Assembly (NCBI RefSeq): GCF_001654915.1
Contig: NZ_LXEQ01000028.1
Reading direction: 5' to 3' (one strand)
DNA from: Buttiauxella ferragutiae
GTDB lineage: Bacteria; Pseudomonadota; Gammaproteobacteria; Enterobacterales; Enterobacteriaceae
DNA length: 64,000 nucleotides
This document shows, piece by piece, positions 1-8,264 of this stretch (its first letter is position 1; each line of letters starts with the position of its first letter). The position numbers and the translations under genes were made by a program. Below the pieces are notes generated by a model. That model was not told the origin of the DNA. It saw only the letters and a list, made by a program, of their open reading frames with translations, and did no database searches.

Positions 1-188
1 TTTCTGCAAAAGACGCAGGCGACGACGAAGCGATGTTCTTCGACGAAGACTACGTGACGGCTCTGGAGCACGGCTTGCCACCAACGGCGGGTCTGGGCAT
101 CGGTATCGACCGTATGGTTATGCTGTTCACCAACAGCCACACCATCCGCGACGTTATCCTGTTCCCGGCTCTGCGTCCGGTTAAGTAA
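1..188 (+). CDS. lysS: Lysyl-tRNA synthetase LysS, C-terminal end (5' truncated by window)
   Basis: The reading frame is open from base 3 and ends at the TAA at 186-188, giving the last 61 residues of a class II lysyl-tRNA synthetase. This part holds class II motif 3 (GLGIGIDRMVM), whose Arg contacts ATP, and the conserved ending FPALRPVK. The segment is nearly identical to my recollection of E. coli LysS. The enzyme charges tRNA-Lys in the cytoplasm. The 5' part and the usual upstream prfB lie outside the window. Identity is certain; lysS is preferred over its paralogue lysU because actS/ygeR and glyU follow. Confidence 0.96.
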   Translation, partial: SAKDAGDDEAMFFDEDYVTALEHGLPPTAGLGIGIDRMVMLFTNSHTIRDVILFPALRPVK

Positions 189-197
189 GTCGTTCAA

Positions 198-226
198 GGG
201 AGATGACCAGACTATGGTCGTCTCCC
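198..226 (+). terminator. Hairpin after lysS, possible terminator
   Basis: Twelve-base arms (198-209 and 215-226) pair fully, with one G-U pair, around a 5-nt loop, ten bases after the lysS stop. No U-run follows, so it may be an RNA 3'-end stabiliser or a weak terminator. It runs directly into a REP-like element. Confidence 0.5.
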
Positions 227-258
227 TCGCCCCTTTGGGGAGAGGGCCGGGGTGAGGG
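222..258. repeat. REP-like palindrome (CCCTCACCC/GGGTGAGGG type)
   Basis: A GC-rich palindromic unit of the form CCCTC...GGGGAGAGGG...GGGTGAGGGG. Related copies occur at 25171-25205, 25691-25722 and twice at 63535-63628, all between genes. This is one of two REP-type families in the window. Confidence 0.7.
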
Positions 259-318
259 GATAAAAATACGCCACTCTCAGGCACTTTTTTGTTTTGCTAT
301 GATTTTAAGAGGATTAGT

Positions 319-1083
319 TTGCGCAAGGAAAGCACAGTCAGAAAGTGGGCACCGAATGCCATCGTCCTGCTAATCAGCCTGTTTCTCGTCGCTTGCTCAT
401 CAGATAAAGCGGGCACCACTAAAGCATCCGCAGGAAGCTACAACGGCCCTGTTTACACCGTCAAACGCGGTGACACACTCTATCGAATCTCGCGCATGAC
501 CGGCTCAAGTGTCGGCGAACTGGCGCGTCTCAACGGTATTTCAGCCCCTTATACGCTGGAAGTTGGGCAAAAAATCCGCATTAAAAGCAGCTCTGGTTCT
601 TCTTCCTCGAAAAAAACCGTCGTTGCGAAAACCTCTAAGCCAAGCTCCACTTCGACAAGCAGTGTTGCGAAAGTTGCACCACCTCCTGTTGGCTCAAAAT
701 GCTGGCGCTGGCCCACCAGCGGCAAGGTGACGGTGCCGTTCTCTAATAGCGATGGCGGTAATAAAGGTATCGATATTGCCGGGAAGCGTGGGCAACCGAT
801 TTACGCATCAGCCGCCGGAACGGTGGTCTACGTGGGCAACCAACTTCGTGGCTACGGCAACTTAGTGATGATTAAACATAACGAAGAGTACATCACTGCT
901 TATGCTCACAACGAAACAACGTTGGTCAACACTAGCCAAAAAGTCACCGCCGGGCAGAAAATAGCCACCATGGGTAGTAGTGGTTCAGACTCGGTAAATT
1001 TACACTTCCAGATTCGCTATCGCGCGACCGCAATTGATCCTCAGCGCTATCTGCCGCCGCCAGGCAGTAAACCATCCTGCTAA
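319..1083 (+). CDS. actS: ActS/YgeR-like LysM-M23 lipoprotein, amidase activator
   Basis: A lipoprotein of the NlpD/EnvC/ActS group, which activates periplasmic N-acetylmuramoyl-L-alanine amidases during cell separation. A short basic n-region and hydrophobic core end in the lipobox LVAC. A LysM peptidoglycan-binding motif follows (YTVKRGDTLYRISRM), then a Ser/Lys/Pro-rich linker and an M23 (LytM) domain. The usual zinc ligands are not all evident, as expected of non-catalytic activators. The start is taken at TTG 319 because AAGAGGA (307-313) lies five bases upstream; the in-frame ATG at 289 has no ribosome binding site. The position next to lysS and glyU matches E. coli ygeR. Confidence 0.88.
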   Translation: MRKESTVRKWAPNAIVLLISLFLVACSSDKAGTTKASAGSYNGPVYTVKRGDTLYRISRMTGSSVGELARLNGISAPYTLEVGQKIRIKSSSGSSSSKKTVVAKTSKPSSTSTSSVAKVAPPPVGSKCWRWPTSGKVTVPFSNSDGGNKGIDIAGKRGQPIYASAAGTVVYVGNQLRGYGNLVMIKHNEEYITAYAHNETTLVNTSQKVTAGQKIATMGSSGSDSVNLHFQIRYRATAIDPQRYLPPPGSKPSC

Positions 1084-1084
1084 T

Positions 1085-1120
1085 GGTGACATTGCGTTGA
1101 TTATTCAACGCAATGTCACC
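1085..1120. terminator. Perfect 16-bp stem-loop after actS
   Basis: Arms 1085-1100 and 1105-1120 are exactly complementary, with a TTAT loop, starting one base after the actS stop. No U-run follows, so it is either a factor-dependent 3' end or an mRNA-stabilising hairpin. Confidence 0.6.
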
Positions 1121-1296
1121 ATGCGTCATCACCAATAATTTCTTCGGCTGGAATTAATCCAATATTTTTCAGAGGGTTTCATAGCCGATTCCGGTTTTGT
1201 CAAAATTAAACAAGTTAGCGCTATTTATTATATTCAGCCTGATTAAAAATTAAGCGGTGGACTTTGCTCCCTTTCACCAATACAGGACTGATTTAT

Positions 1297-1395
1297 ATGA
1301 AAAACTACTCTTTAATCCTTGGTGTTGTTTCTTGTTTGTTCTTCCTGACGGCAATGGCGTTTCTGCTGCTAAAAATTTCAGCCATTCCCGTATAA
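1297..1395 (+). CDS. Candidate 32-residue single-pass membrane protein
   Basis: ATG at 1297, stop TAA at 1393-1395. The peptide begins MKNYS; its residues 5-26 are almost entirely hydrophobic (LILGVVSCLFFLTAM then AFLLL), which is one transmembrane segment, and it ends KISAIPV. A weak AGGA lies about nine bases upstream. The composition and size fit the class of small enterobacterial inner-membrane proteins, but I do not recognise a family. It stands alone between the actS hairpin and the glyU promoter. Translation is unproven. Confidence 0.45.
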   Translation: MKNYSLILGVVSCLFFLTAMAFLLLKISAIPV

Positions 1396-1517
1396 CGCAG
1401 GAGAGGGCATTCACTATTCAATAAAAAGCAGGGGAGGTAAGCCTTGAGCATTGCTGTTCCTGGTGCCGAAAATAAAAACAATCGCTTAATAATCCATCAC
1501 ATAAACTAAAAATGCGC

Positions 1518-1545
1518 TTGCCAGTACAAGCTGAGCGTCTATAAT
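1518..1545 (+). promoter_or_regulatory. glyU promoter
   Basis: TTGCCA (1518-1523), a 16-base spacer and a perfect TATAAT (1540-1545), followed by a GC-rich discriminator (GCCTACGC) typical of stringently controlled stable-RNA promoters. The tRNA begins 16 bases after the -10 box. Confidence 0.75.
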
Positions 1546-1561
1546 GCCTACGCACTTCAAA

Positions 1562-1635
1562 GCGGGTGTAGTTCAATGGTAGAACGGCAGCTTCCCAAGC
1601 TGCATACGAGGGTTCGATTCCCTTCACCCGCTCCA
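1562..1635 (+). tRNA. glyU: tRNA-Gly, anticodon CCC
   Basis: A 74-nt cloverleaf. Acceptor arms are GCGGGTG and CACCCGC, followed by discriminator T and an encoded CCA. The D-arm contains TTCAATGGTAGAA. The anticodon stem GCAGC/GCTGC holds the loop TTCCCAA with anticodon CCC, and the T-arm carries GGTTCGATTCC. It decodes GGG. In E. coli the corresponding gene glyU lies in the same neighbourhood and marks the ETT2 island. No integrase or second copy of the tRNA 3' end was seen here. Confidence 0.97.
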
Positions 1636-1690
1636 GAATCTCCCCTTGCGTCACCGTTCGAAAACCTCCAGTTCTGTCACTATGTATTAC

Positions 1691-2056
1691 CTAAACAACC
1701 GCAGTCTCATGCAACAATTTCCACTTCATATCGACAAAGACGACGGTAGAGTAGCGCAGCGTGGGCTCTTGCCCTGGCAGGGTTTGCCTTTCGCTGTAGC
1801 TAACCAGCGCCCCAGTCAGCCAGTCTTCAACGATCTTAATTTCTTCGACGACAATTTTTAGCCCCGGTTTCGCCGCACTTTGCCCGCGGAAAAAGGCACT
1901 CAGCATCGCAAAATCCAGCTTTACACCGCTAGTGGTGATCATGGAAAACGACGGGGCGAAGCGTGCCAGCAGCGCTTCCACGTCACCTTCACCTTTGCCC
2001 AGCCAGTTTTCGATTGCGACGTGGGCATCAATGACTTCTCTGATATACGGATTCAT
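1691..2056 (-). CDS. SnoaL/DUF4440-like small protein
   Basis: A 121-residue protein of the NTF2/SnoaL cone-fold type, judged from its length, an N-terminal helix with W (IDAHVAIENWLGKGEG), the 'LLARFAPSFSMITTSG' strand pattern and a C-terminal 'STVVFVDMKWKLLHETAV' strand pair. Such proteins may be enzymes or ligand binders; no function can be assigned. Its ribosome binding site (AAGGAA) lies inside the 3' end of the efflux gene two bases upstream, so the two are translationally coupled and likely controlled together by the divergent LysR regulator. It converges on glyU. Confidence 0.75.
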   Translation of the reverse strand: MNPYIREVIDAHVAIENWLGKGEGDVEALLARFAPSFSMITTSGVKLDFAMLSAFFRGQSAAKPGLKIVVEEIKIVEDWLTGALVSYSERQTLPGQEPTLRYSTVVFVDMKWKLLHETAVV

Positions 2057-2058
2057 CT

Positions 2059-3435
2059 TTATTCCTTTTGAGCGTTAAGTTGGCGCACGATGGCGCGGTT
2101 GGGGATACGCAGACAGAGCATCGCAGGGATCAGCGCACTGGCGGCTGCCAGGTAAAAGCACCAATGCCAGGCTAACGTGGCAGGCATATTTTCCTGCAAT
2201 TTATTAAGCAGCAAGCTTAATAGTGCTATACCCAGGCAGAAGCTGAGCTGGCGATTGATATTCCACAAGGCGCTGGCCTGGGCAAGCTGCGCATCGTTCA
2301 CTTGCAGGAAGGCGCAGCTTTGCGCAGTGCTGCTGCATAGGCTCCCACCAAATCCCATCATCGCAAACGCCAACAGCAGCAATGGATACTGTTGTGCGCT
2401 CCCCACTTGGGACAGCACCAGAATCCCTAATCCTTGCATAATGCAGCCGGTAATCAGCAGAGGGCGCGGGCCAAAGCGGTTGAACTGTTTTCCGGTAAAC
2501 GTTATCGCTATAAACGACGCCAGCGACCAAGGGATCATCAGGCTGCCGACATGCGTGGCATTCATGCCAAGCTGGTTCTGCAAATACAGCATTGCGACCA
2601 GATTTACGCCAATAAAGATGCCAGGAATGGCCTGGTAAATCATCATGGCGTTGCGCAAAAGCGGGTTCAGTACCAGCCGCAGATTAAGCAATGGATGGGA
2701 ATGCTGCAGGCTGTGGCGCACATAACCTGCCAGCATCACCAGGCCACCGGCAAGCATAACCAAACCGGAAGCCAGCCCGTCGCTCTCGGCAAGTCGGGTT
2801 AACCCGAGCAGAATTAGCAGCAGGGCGCTACAACCGCTGAGCAGGCCGATGGCATCAAGCGGCGTCCGCGTCTGCGTGCTGGATTCTCTGCGCAGCCAGA
2901 GTGCGGCAAGCAGTAGAGCAAGCAGCGCCAGCGGCAGGTTGGCATAAAAGACCCAGCGCCAGGAAAGCGTATCGACAATCAGCCCACCGAGTGCGGGAGA
3001 AATCGCCGGAGCAAGCAGGCCAACGAGCATAATTGCCGCCGACAGACCCGCTCTTTCGTGGGGGCGGTAAAGCTGGTAGGCGAGAGTCTGCCCCACGGGG
3101 ATGAGCAGGCCACCACCCATGCCCTGTAACAGCCGCCAGCCGATTAGCTGCCCAATACTTTGTGCACCGCCCGCGCCCAGCGTCGCAACCAGAAATATTC
3201 CAAGCGAAAGCAGAAACACCCGATGCCCGCCCACTTTTTCTGCCAGCCAGGCACTGAGAGGAATCACCAGCGTCAGCCCGAGAATATAGGCGTTGCTCAC
3301 CCAGGTCAGCTCGCTGACCGATGCCCCCAACCCGTGGCCGATGGCGGGATAAGCGACGTTTGCGATAAACATATTGATTAAATCGACGAAAAAACCGAGC
3401 AGGTAGACAACGGCGACTTTAGTGCGATAGGGCAT
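2059..3435 (-). CDS. DHA2-family MFS drug/proton antiporter
   Basis: A 458-residue, very hydrophobic inner-membrane protein with about 14 predicted spans, the DHA2 (EmrB/QacA) layout. Visible motifs are 'NVAYPAIGHGLGAS' with 'LTWVSNAYILGLTLVIPLSAWLA' at the N-terminus, the loop 2-3 motif around EKVGGHRVFL, and an antiporter motif C variant, SPALGG, in span 5. The likely role is proton-driven export of a small toxic or signalling compound; the substrate is unknown. A strong GGAGGTGG site precedes ATG 3435. It is the first gene of a two-gene unit with the SnoaL-like gene and is divergent from a LysR regulator across an 106-bp gap containing a perfect palindrome. Confidence 0.88.
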   Translation of the reverse strand: MPYRTKVAVVYLLGFFVDLINMFIANVAYPAIGHGLGASVSELTWVSNAYILGLTLVIPLSAWLAEKVGGHRVFLLSLGIFLVATLGAGGAQSIGQLIGWRLLQGMGGGLLIPVGQTLAYQLYRPHERAGLSAAIMLVGLLAPAISPALGGLIVDTLSWRWVFYANLPLALLALLLAALWLRRESSTQTRTPLDAIGLLSGCSALLLILLGLTRLAESDGLASGLVMLAGGLVMLAGYVRHSLQHSHPLLNLRLVLNPLLRNAMMIYQAIPGIFIGVNLVAMLYLQNQLGMNATHVGSLMIPWSLASFIAITFTGKQFNRFGPRPLLITGCIMQGLGILVLSQVGSAQQYPLLLLAFAMMGFGGSLCSSTAQSCAFLQVNDAQLAQASALWNINRQLSFCLGIALLSLLLNKLQENMPATLAWHWCFYLAAASALIPAMLCLRIPNRAIVRQLNAQKE

Positions 3436-3504
3436 ACCACCTCCGATTAGAGGGGAGGAGTGTAGCGACGCACAAAGGCAGGATAAATCACCGCCAGAGG
3501 ATTA

Positions 3505-3529
3505 CACTGTCAAAATTATTTTGACAGTG
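3505..3529. promoter_or_regulatory. Perfect 25-bp palindrome, probable LysR operator
   Basis: CACTGTCAAAAT (3505-3516), one central T, then its exact inverse ATTTTGACAGTG (3518-3529). It contains T-N11-A, the LysR-type core, and sits between the divergent efflux and LysR genes, 13 bases before the ATG of the regulator. The left arm read on the minus strand contains TTGACA, which could be the -35 box of the efflux promoter, so binding could control both directions. Confidence 0.7.
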
Positions 3530-3541
3530 ACAGAGTTCGAG

Positions 3542-4438
3542 ATGCTTAATCTGCAAAGGCTAACGATATTTGTGGCGGTGGTAGAGGCGGGGAGTTTTAC
3601 TGCTGCAGCCACGGCGCTTGGGCAAACCAAGGCAGCAGTGAGTTTTAATATCAAACAGTTAGAAGCTGAGCTCGGTGTGTCTTTGCTGGCTCGTAGCACC
3701 CGCCGGCTGTCATTGACCGACGTCGGAGAGCGCTTTTTCCTGCGTTGTCAGCGTTTGTTGGAGGAGGCGGAAAACCTGCTTGATAACGTCCAGCAGGATC
3801 ATGGCGGGTTAAGCGGTGTACTGCGGATCACCAGCACGCCGGAATATGGTGCTAAGGTAGTGGTTCCTGCACTTGCTGCTTTCTCTCGCCTGCATCCACA
3901 GTTGCGTATTCAACACGTATCCTCTTCTTATCACGCTGATTTAATTGCCGAACGTTTTGACGTCGCCATTCGCCTGGGGCAGCTTGCGGATTCAAGCCTC
4001 CGGGCGGCTCCCATCGACAGTTTTGCTATTTATCCTGTTGCCTCACCTGTTTATCTCGCCGAACACCCGATAGCAAATTTGGCACAGTTAGCACATGCGT
4101 CCTGGCTTGCCCACAGCAGGCTTAGCTCACCGCTGAGTTGGCAGGTTGTGACCCCGGAGCAGCAGGCGGTTTTATTTAAGGTCGAGAACTCTCCTGCGAT
4201 TGTCGCAGACAGCGCAGGTGCGCTGCTTGCCTTCGCCACGCAAGGCTCGGGAGTTGCGCTGTTACCAGAATGGTTGGTGCGCTCGTCTCTTAAGCTCGGT
4301 GAACTGATGGCCTTGTTGCCGGACCACCAGTTTCCGCGCCAGAGTATCTATGCCCTTTACCCCAATACCCGCCACGTCCCCGAGAAAGTGCGTGTGTTTA
4401 TCGATTTTTTGCGTGAGTGGGTCGACGCGGGAAAATAA
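3542..4438 (+). CDS. LysR-family transcriptional regulator of the divergent efflux genes
   Basis: A LysR-type regulator of 298 residues. The N-terminal winged helix is typical (LQRLTIFVAVVEAGSFTAAA, then SFNIKQLEAELGVSLLARST), and a periplasmic-binding-like effector domain follows from about residue 90. It is close to the AaeR/DmlR-like group by general pattern. ATG 3542 is chosen over the upstream in-frame TTG 3521, because that TTG lies inside the operator palindrome and would add seven residues not usual in the family. It presumably controls the adjacent MFS-SnoaL unit and itself. The effector is unknown. Confidence 0.88.
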   Translation: MLNLQRLTIFVAVVEAGSFTAAATALGQTKAAVSFNIKQLEAELGVSLLARSTRRLSLTDVGERFFLRCQRLLEEAENLLDNVQQDHGGLSGVLRITSTPEYGAKVVVPALAAFSRLHPQLRIQHVSSSYHADLIAERFDVAIRLGQLADSSLRAAPIDSFAIYPVASPVYLAEHPIANLAQLAHASWLAHSRLSSPLSWQVVTPEQQAVLFKVENSPAIVADSAGALLAFATQGSGVALLPEWLVRSSLKLGELMALLPDHQFPRQSIYALYPNTRHVPEKVRVFIDFLREWVDAGK

Positions 4439-4442
4439 TTCG

Positions 4443-6698
4443 TTATCCCACTGCGGTATCTGGTAAGCCGGGTATCGCCGTTGCGGGCAAGCTTTCTATT
4501 GGCGCAGGTTTGCCAATTAAGTAGCCCTGGACATAATCAATGCCCATGCGATAAAGCGTTGTGCGAATGTCTTCTGTTTCAACAAATTCGGCCACCAGAG
4601 TCATGTTCTTAATGCGGGCTAGCTCGCAAATTGACTGCACAATTTTGTAGTCCATTTCACTGGAATTAATATTGTGGATAAAGCTCCCGTCTATTTTGAG
4701 AATATCCGCGCGCATGGTTTTTAACCGAGCGTAGCTGGCATAACCGGTTCCGAAATCGTCAATCGCAATTTTACAACCCAGGCGTTGTAAAGCATCCAGT
4801 GTTTTCTCTGCCTGCAAATTATTGGTTAACTCATCGGCCTCGGTGACTTCCAGCACCAGTTGCGCAGGTGAAATACCATGCTTAATCATCAACCTCTCAA
4901 TATGGTTTGCCATATCAGTGCGGCAAATTGATGCCGGTGTCAGGTTAATGGCGTAGCGATGGTTTGGCCGTGAGTGACGAGTCTCATCCATAAATTTCAT
5001 GGTGTTATGTAAAACCCATAAATCAATATTCGATGACATGCCAAACTCATTCGCCAGTGGCAGGAAGGTATTGGGGAAAATGAGTTCGTCGTTATTGCCA
5101 CGCATCCTCAACAGGACTTCGTGATAGCAATCTCCCTTTTTACTTTCAATCGGTTGCACCATTAATACAAAACGGTCCAACTCCAGCGCCCGCTGCAACT
5201 GGTTCATCATGTCGACTTTGGTTTTCACCTGGTTTTGCACCTGGCGGCTACTTTGCTTTCTCAGGTCGACAGGCAGATTAGTGGTAAGTGAAATTTCGGC
5301 CAGTGTTCGTAGTTCACCGATTAATAAATACAGGTGTCCCACGGGGTAATTAATTATGCAGTAGCTACAACCGATTTGTGGATACAGTTTTACGCCATCG
5401 CGGATAAAACGAAAATCTTTGGCTTTGCTATAGATTTCCGCAATGCGTTTCTCAGCATGTAGAGGGCAAATTCGCATCACTAAATCATGGCCTGAACTCA
5501 TATAAATAAGCTCATCCTTATCCAGAACGGGTTCTAAGTAGCGTGCTAACTGTTGTTTATATTGCACCTGCATGAGCAAACCATAATTTCGCCCTAACAA
5601 CTCAAGGTCAGGCATATACAATTGGCATAAGACTGAGACCGTGTTTTGTTTTAAATCCGCTTCCAGTGCCAGCAAATTGGGTAAATGCACAACTGGGTCA
5701 ATATACATCAAGCGCTGAGTCTTTAAATTCAAGACTCGCTGACGAGAAATATTGATTGCCATCAGGGTAATGGTTATTGAAAAGGCAGAGAAACAGGACG
5801 TGGCAACCGCAAGATGTAATGTGTAGTAAGCATCATGTGGGATGAATCTTTGAATATGGCTGCATAACACAATCAGCAGCACCCACCACACAATTGAGAT
5901 AGCCGCATGGCCCAGACGCAACGTACCCCATATCATCAGCGGCAGTAATAATGTCAGCGTATAAATAGAATTCATCAGCGGCAATGAATGGCTGAGTGGG
6001 GCAATCATCAGTATCGTGAGTACCGCCAATGAACCGACTAAGCATGTCAGTTCCGGCAACCGCAAATCGTTGGCCACCTGATGACGAATTTTTTTCAGAT
6101 ATTTCAATGTGTAGGCAGGGGTTCTAATCGACCGAATGACCAGATATAGCATCGGCAAACCAATGATATTCCCCACTAACATACCCTGATAGTTGATTAA
6201 TGTTCGGGTCGTGAAAGGGCTGACATACATCATGGACGGATTCATCCCGAATAACCCTAAATAGAGCTCGGCATGAAAATAATTAAGAAATAGCGTAGCG
6301 TTAACCACTACCAGCCAAAAAATGCGTTGCCACGTCAGGTTATATCGCCCAAAACTTGCGCGGCCTCTTTTACCAGTAAAGTAATAGTACCCCGCGCAAC
6401 AGATCGCTACTGAGGTAAAATAGTGCAGTATCGACATTAACGCGGGTTCTAAACCACGGTCCGGGTAAACGCGGTAAAAGATACACAGAATGATCCCGGG
6501 CAGTGCCTTAAAACCATAAATCACCGTCAGGATGGTGGTGAGAGCCATGTTCAGATAAAAGAACGGGATTTCAAAGCCATCCACCGTGCCATAGGTGCTC
6601 AAATACTGGGTGATGGGGTAGAGCATAAACGGTAGCACCAGGGGCAACGCCCACCATTTATCTTTATATCTGTTATATGCTGTAGAAAGTTTCATCAT
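4443..6698 (-). CDS. PdeF/YfgF-like membrane c-di-GMP phosphodiesterase (degenerate GGDEF, EAL)
   Basis: About 751 residues. The N-terminal half (roughly 20-310) is a multi-span MASE1-like sensor resembling the start of E. coli YfgF (DKWWALPLVLPF). Next is a GGDEF-like domain without the signature (SSGHDLVMRI at the active site), then an EAL domain from about residue 500. The EAL residues are present: EVLLRM (EVL for EAL), NLTPASIC, EVTEAD, AIDDFGTGYAS, LKIDGSF, AEFVET and VQGYLIGKP. It should therefore hydrolyse c-di-GMP to pGpG. The first in-frame start is TTG 6701; ATG 6698 or 6695 is likelier. It is a paralogue of the gene at 33263. It is convergent with the LysR gene. Confidence 0.88.
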   Translation of the reverse strand: MMKLSTAYNRYKDKWWALPLVLPFMLYPITQYLSTYGTVDGFEIPFFYLNMALTTILTVIYGFKALPGIILCIFYRVYPDRGLEPALMSILHYFTSVAICCAGYYYFTGKRGRASFGRYNLTWQRIFWLVVVNATLFLNYFHAELYLGLFGMNPSMMYVSPFTTRTLINYQGMLVGNIIGLPMLYLVIRSIRTPAYTLKYLKKIRHQVANDLRLPELTCLVGSLAVLTILMIAPLSHSLPLMNSIYTLTLLLPLMIWGTLRLGHAAISIVWWVLLIVLCSHIQRFIPHDAYYTLHLAVATSCFSAFSITITLMAINISRQRVLNLKTQRLMYIDPVVHLPNLLALEADLKQNTVSVLCQLYMPDLELLGRNYGLLMQVQYKQQLARYLEPVLDKDELIYMSSGHDLVMRICPLHAEKRIAEIYSKAKDFRFIRDGVKLYPQIGCSYCIINYPVGHLYLLIGELRTLAEISLTTNLPVDLRKQSSRQVQNQVKTKVDMMNQLQRALELDRFVLMVQPIESKKGDCYHEVLLRMRGNNDELIFPNTFLPLANEFGMSSNIDLWVLHNTMKFMDETRHSRPNHRYAINLTPASICRTDMANHIERLMIKHGISPAQLVLEVTEADELTNNLQAEKTLDALQRLGCKIAIDDFGTGYASYARLKTMRADILKIDGSFIHNINSSEMDYKIVQSICELARIKNMTLVAEFVETEDIRTTLYRMGIDYVQGYLIGKPAPIESLPATAIPGLPDTAVG

Positions 6699-6823
6699 CA
6701 ATGTTAGCTTTTCTTCACTAAATCCAGGTTTTGGAGTGATTCACAAGCATCCATTGCTTAAGAATGAGTATTTTGCTACTCGGTTGTGCTAATTCTTTAC
6801 TGCTCTTCGTTTTTAAGTGCCGA

Positions 6824-8116
6824 TTAACTCGGCAATGTCATCTCTATTTCATCATAAAATGTGATGCTATTTTTTCCTCGATTTTTGATGTAATACATCG
6901 CGACATCCGCTTTTTTAAGCAAAGTGGCGACATCATTGCCATGCTCCGGGTAAATGGAGATGCCAATGCTGGCAGAGATAAAATCTACGCTAGTGGCTGA
7001 AAGCTCATAGGTATCAGCAATCCGCGCAAGCAACTTCTTCGCCAGTTGAATAACCACTTGTTTATCTTTTTGACAAACGACGACAATAAATTCGTCACCG
7101 CCAATTCTGGCGACAAAGCCTTCGCGACTGATATTTTCTTTGAGGGTTTGCGAAATTTTCACCAGCAGTTCATCCCCCACCGCATGACCCCAGACGTCGT
7201 TGACGCGTTTAAACCCATCCAGGTCGATAAACATAATAAACAACAGGTCTGTCTGGTTGGTGAAAAGGGTATTCAGATGTTTTTGCAGATACAGCCGATT
7301 GGGCAATTGCGTTAATGAATCATGCTGTGTCATTTGTTTAAGCTGCAAGTTCTTTTTAATTAACTCGCGCTTGAGTAGTTCATTACTTAAATGTTCTTTA
7401 AAATTAACAAACCAAATAAATATTGCCAGCAGAAATACCAGCGCGACAAGTACGATCAATGTCATGGCGATGGTATTTTCGACATAGTCATCTTTAGGCA
7501 TTGATGACATCGGAATAGAGCCCATGTTGATGTCACATGACCCTAAAAAGTGCATGATGGCGACACCACAACACAACGTAAGAGTGGCACTTAGTCGATA
7601 GAAGTTGGCATAAATATCATTTTTGTTGGTAATGACCAACATGAGATGGGTCAGGCGCAACATGACTAACGATGTGATAAAAATCGCAATCAACGACAGG
7701 ATGATTTTAGTATTGCTGACGTACCAATCGCCTGCATTGATGATAGCGGCCATCCCCAAATAGTGCATAGAAGCGGCTGTCGCAGAAAAGATTAAAGCAG
7801 GCAGAAGATAGTGTTGCCCACGCAGTCTTTTGAATAAAAAACACACAAACCCCAGCGAGCAACCGACTATAGCGATCAGCAATGAGGCCAGTGTTTTTTG
7901 AATGTTATAATTAATAACGTGGCTATGATGATGTGCCTGTATCACCATATAGTGCAAAACCCATATCCCGCAGCCCATTGTTGGGCCACTAAATAAAGGC
8001 CAGCAATAATGTTTTTTACGCGCGCCTGCTTTACATAGCCAAAAAGAGACATAAAAAGCTATGCCCGAAATAATTATAGCGAGTAAAACTAATGAAATAT
8101 CATAATTAAATAACAT
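6824..8116 (-). CDS. MHYT-GGDEF membrane diguanylate cyclase
   Basis: 430 residues. The N-terminal 220 residues form an integral-membrane MHYT sensor with the repeated signatures WVLHYM, ASMHYLGM and AIMHFLGS; such domains are proposed to bind copper and sense O2, CO or NO. A short linker with a coiled-coil character leads to a GGDEF domain (about 265-425) with an intact RIGGDEF, so the protein should make c-di-GMP from two GTP. The RxxD inhibitory site is absent (SREGFVARIGGDEF), so product feedback is not expected. It lies upstream of the PdeF-like gene on the same strand, separated by about 125 bp. The start at ATG 8116 has only a weak ribosome binding site. Confidence 0.9.
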   Translation of the reverse strand: MLFNYDISLVLLAIIISGIAFYVSFWLCKAGARKKHYCWPLFSGPTMGCGIWVLHYMVIQAHHHSHVINYNIQKTLASLLIAIVGCSLGFVCFLFKRLRGQHYLLPALIFSATAASMHYLGMAAIINAGDWYVSNTKIILSLIAIFITSLVMLRLTHLMLVITNKNDIYANFYRLSATLTLCCGVAIMHFLGSCDINMGSIPMSSMPKDDYVENTIAMTLIVLVALVFLLAIFIWFVNFKEHLSNELLKRELIKKNLQLKQMTQHDSLTQLPNRLYLQKHLNTLFTNQTDLLFIMFIDLDGFKRVNDVWGHAVGDELLVKISQTLKENISREGFVARIGGDEFIVVVCQKDKQVVIQLAKKLLARIADTYELSATSVDFISASIGISIYPEHGNDVATLLKKADVAMYYIKNRGKNSITFYDEIEMTLPS

Positions 8117-8264
8117 ATTTAACTTAAAATTTACTCTCAGGAGGCATGCTTATTTATTATAAACTGAATTATCCCGCAGCGTAATAGCGTTATGTAATAG
8201 CTTTGTACTTAGGTAGGATAAATATCACCTTGGCACCAGGGGGCAATATTATCCTGGGCAAATC

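Noticed and set aside
289..318. ATG 289 as start of the ActS-like lipoprotein
   Set aside because: No ribosome binding site, and it lengthens the signal n-region; TTG 319 with AAGAGGA fits better.
1880..2802. Plus-strand ORFs (63, 153 and 122 codons) over the SnoaL and MFS genes
   Set aside because: They are antisense shadows of two well-supported genes.
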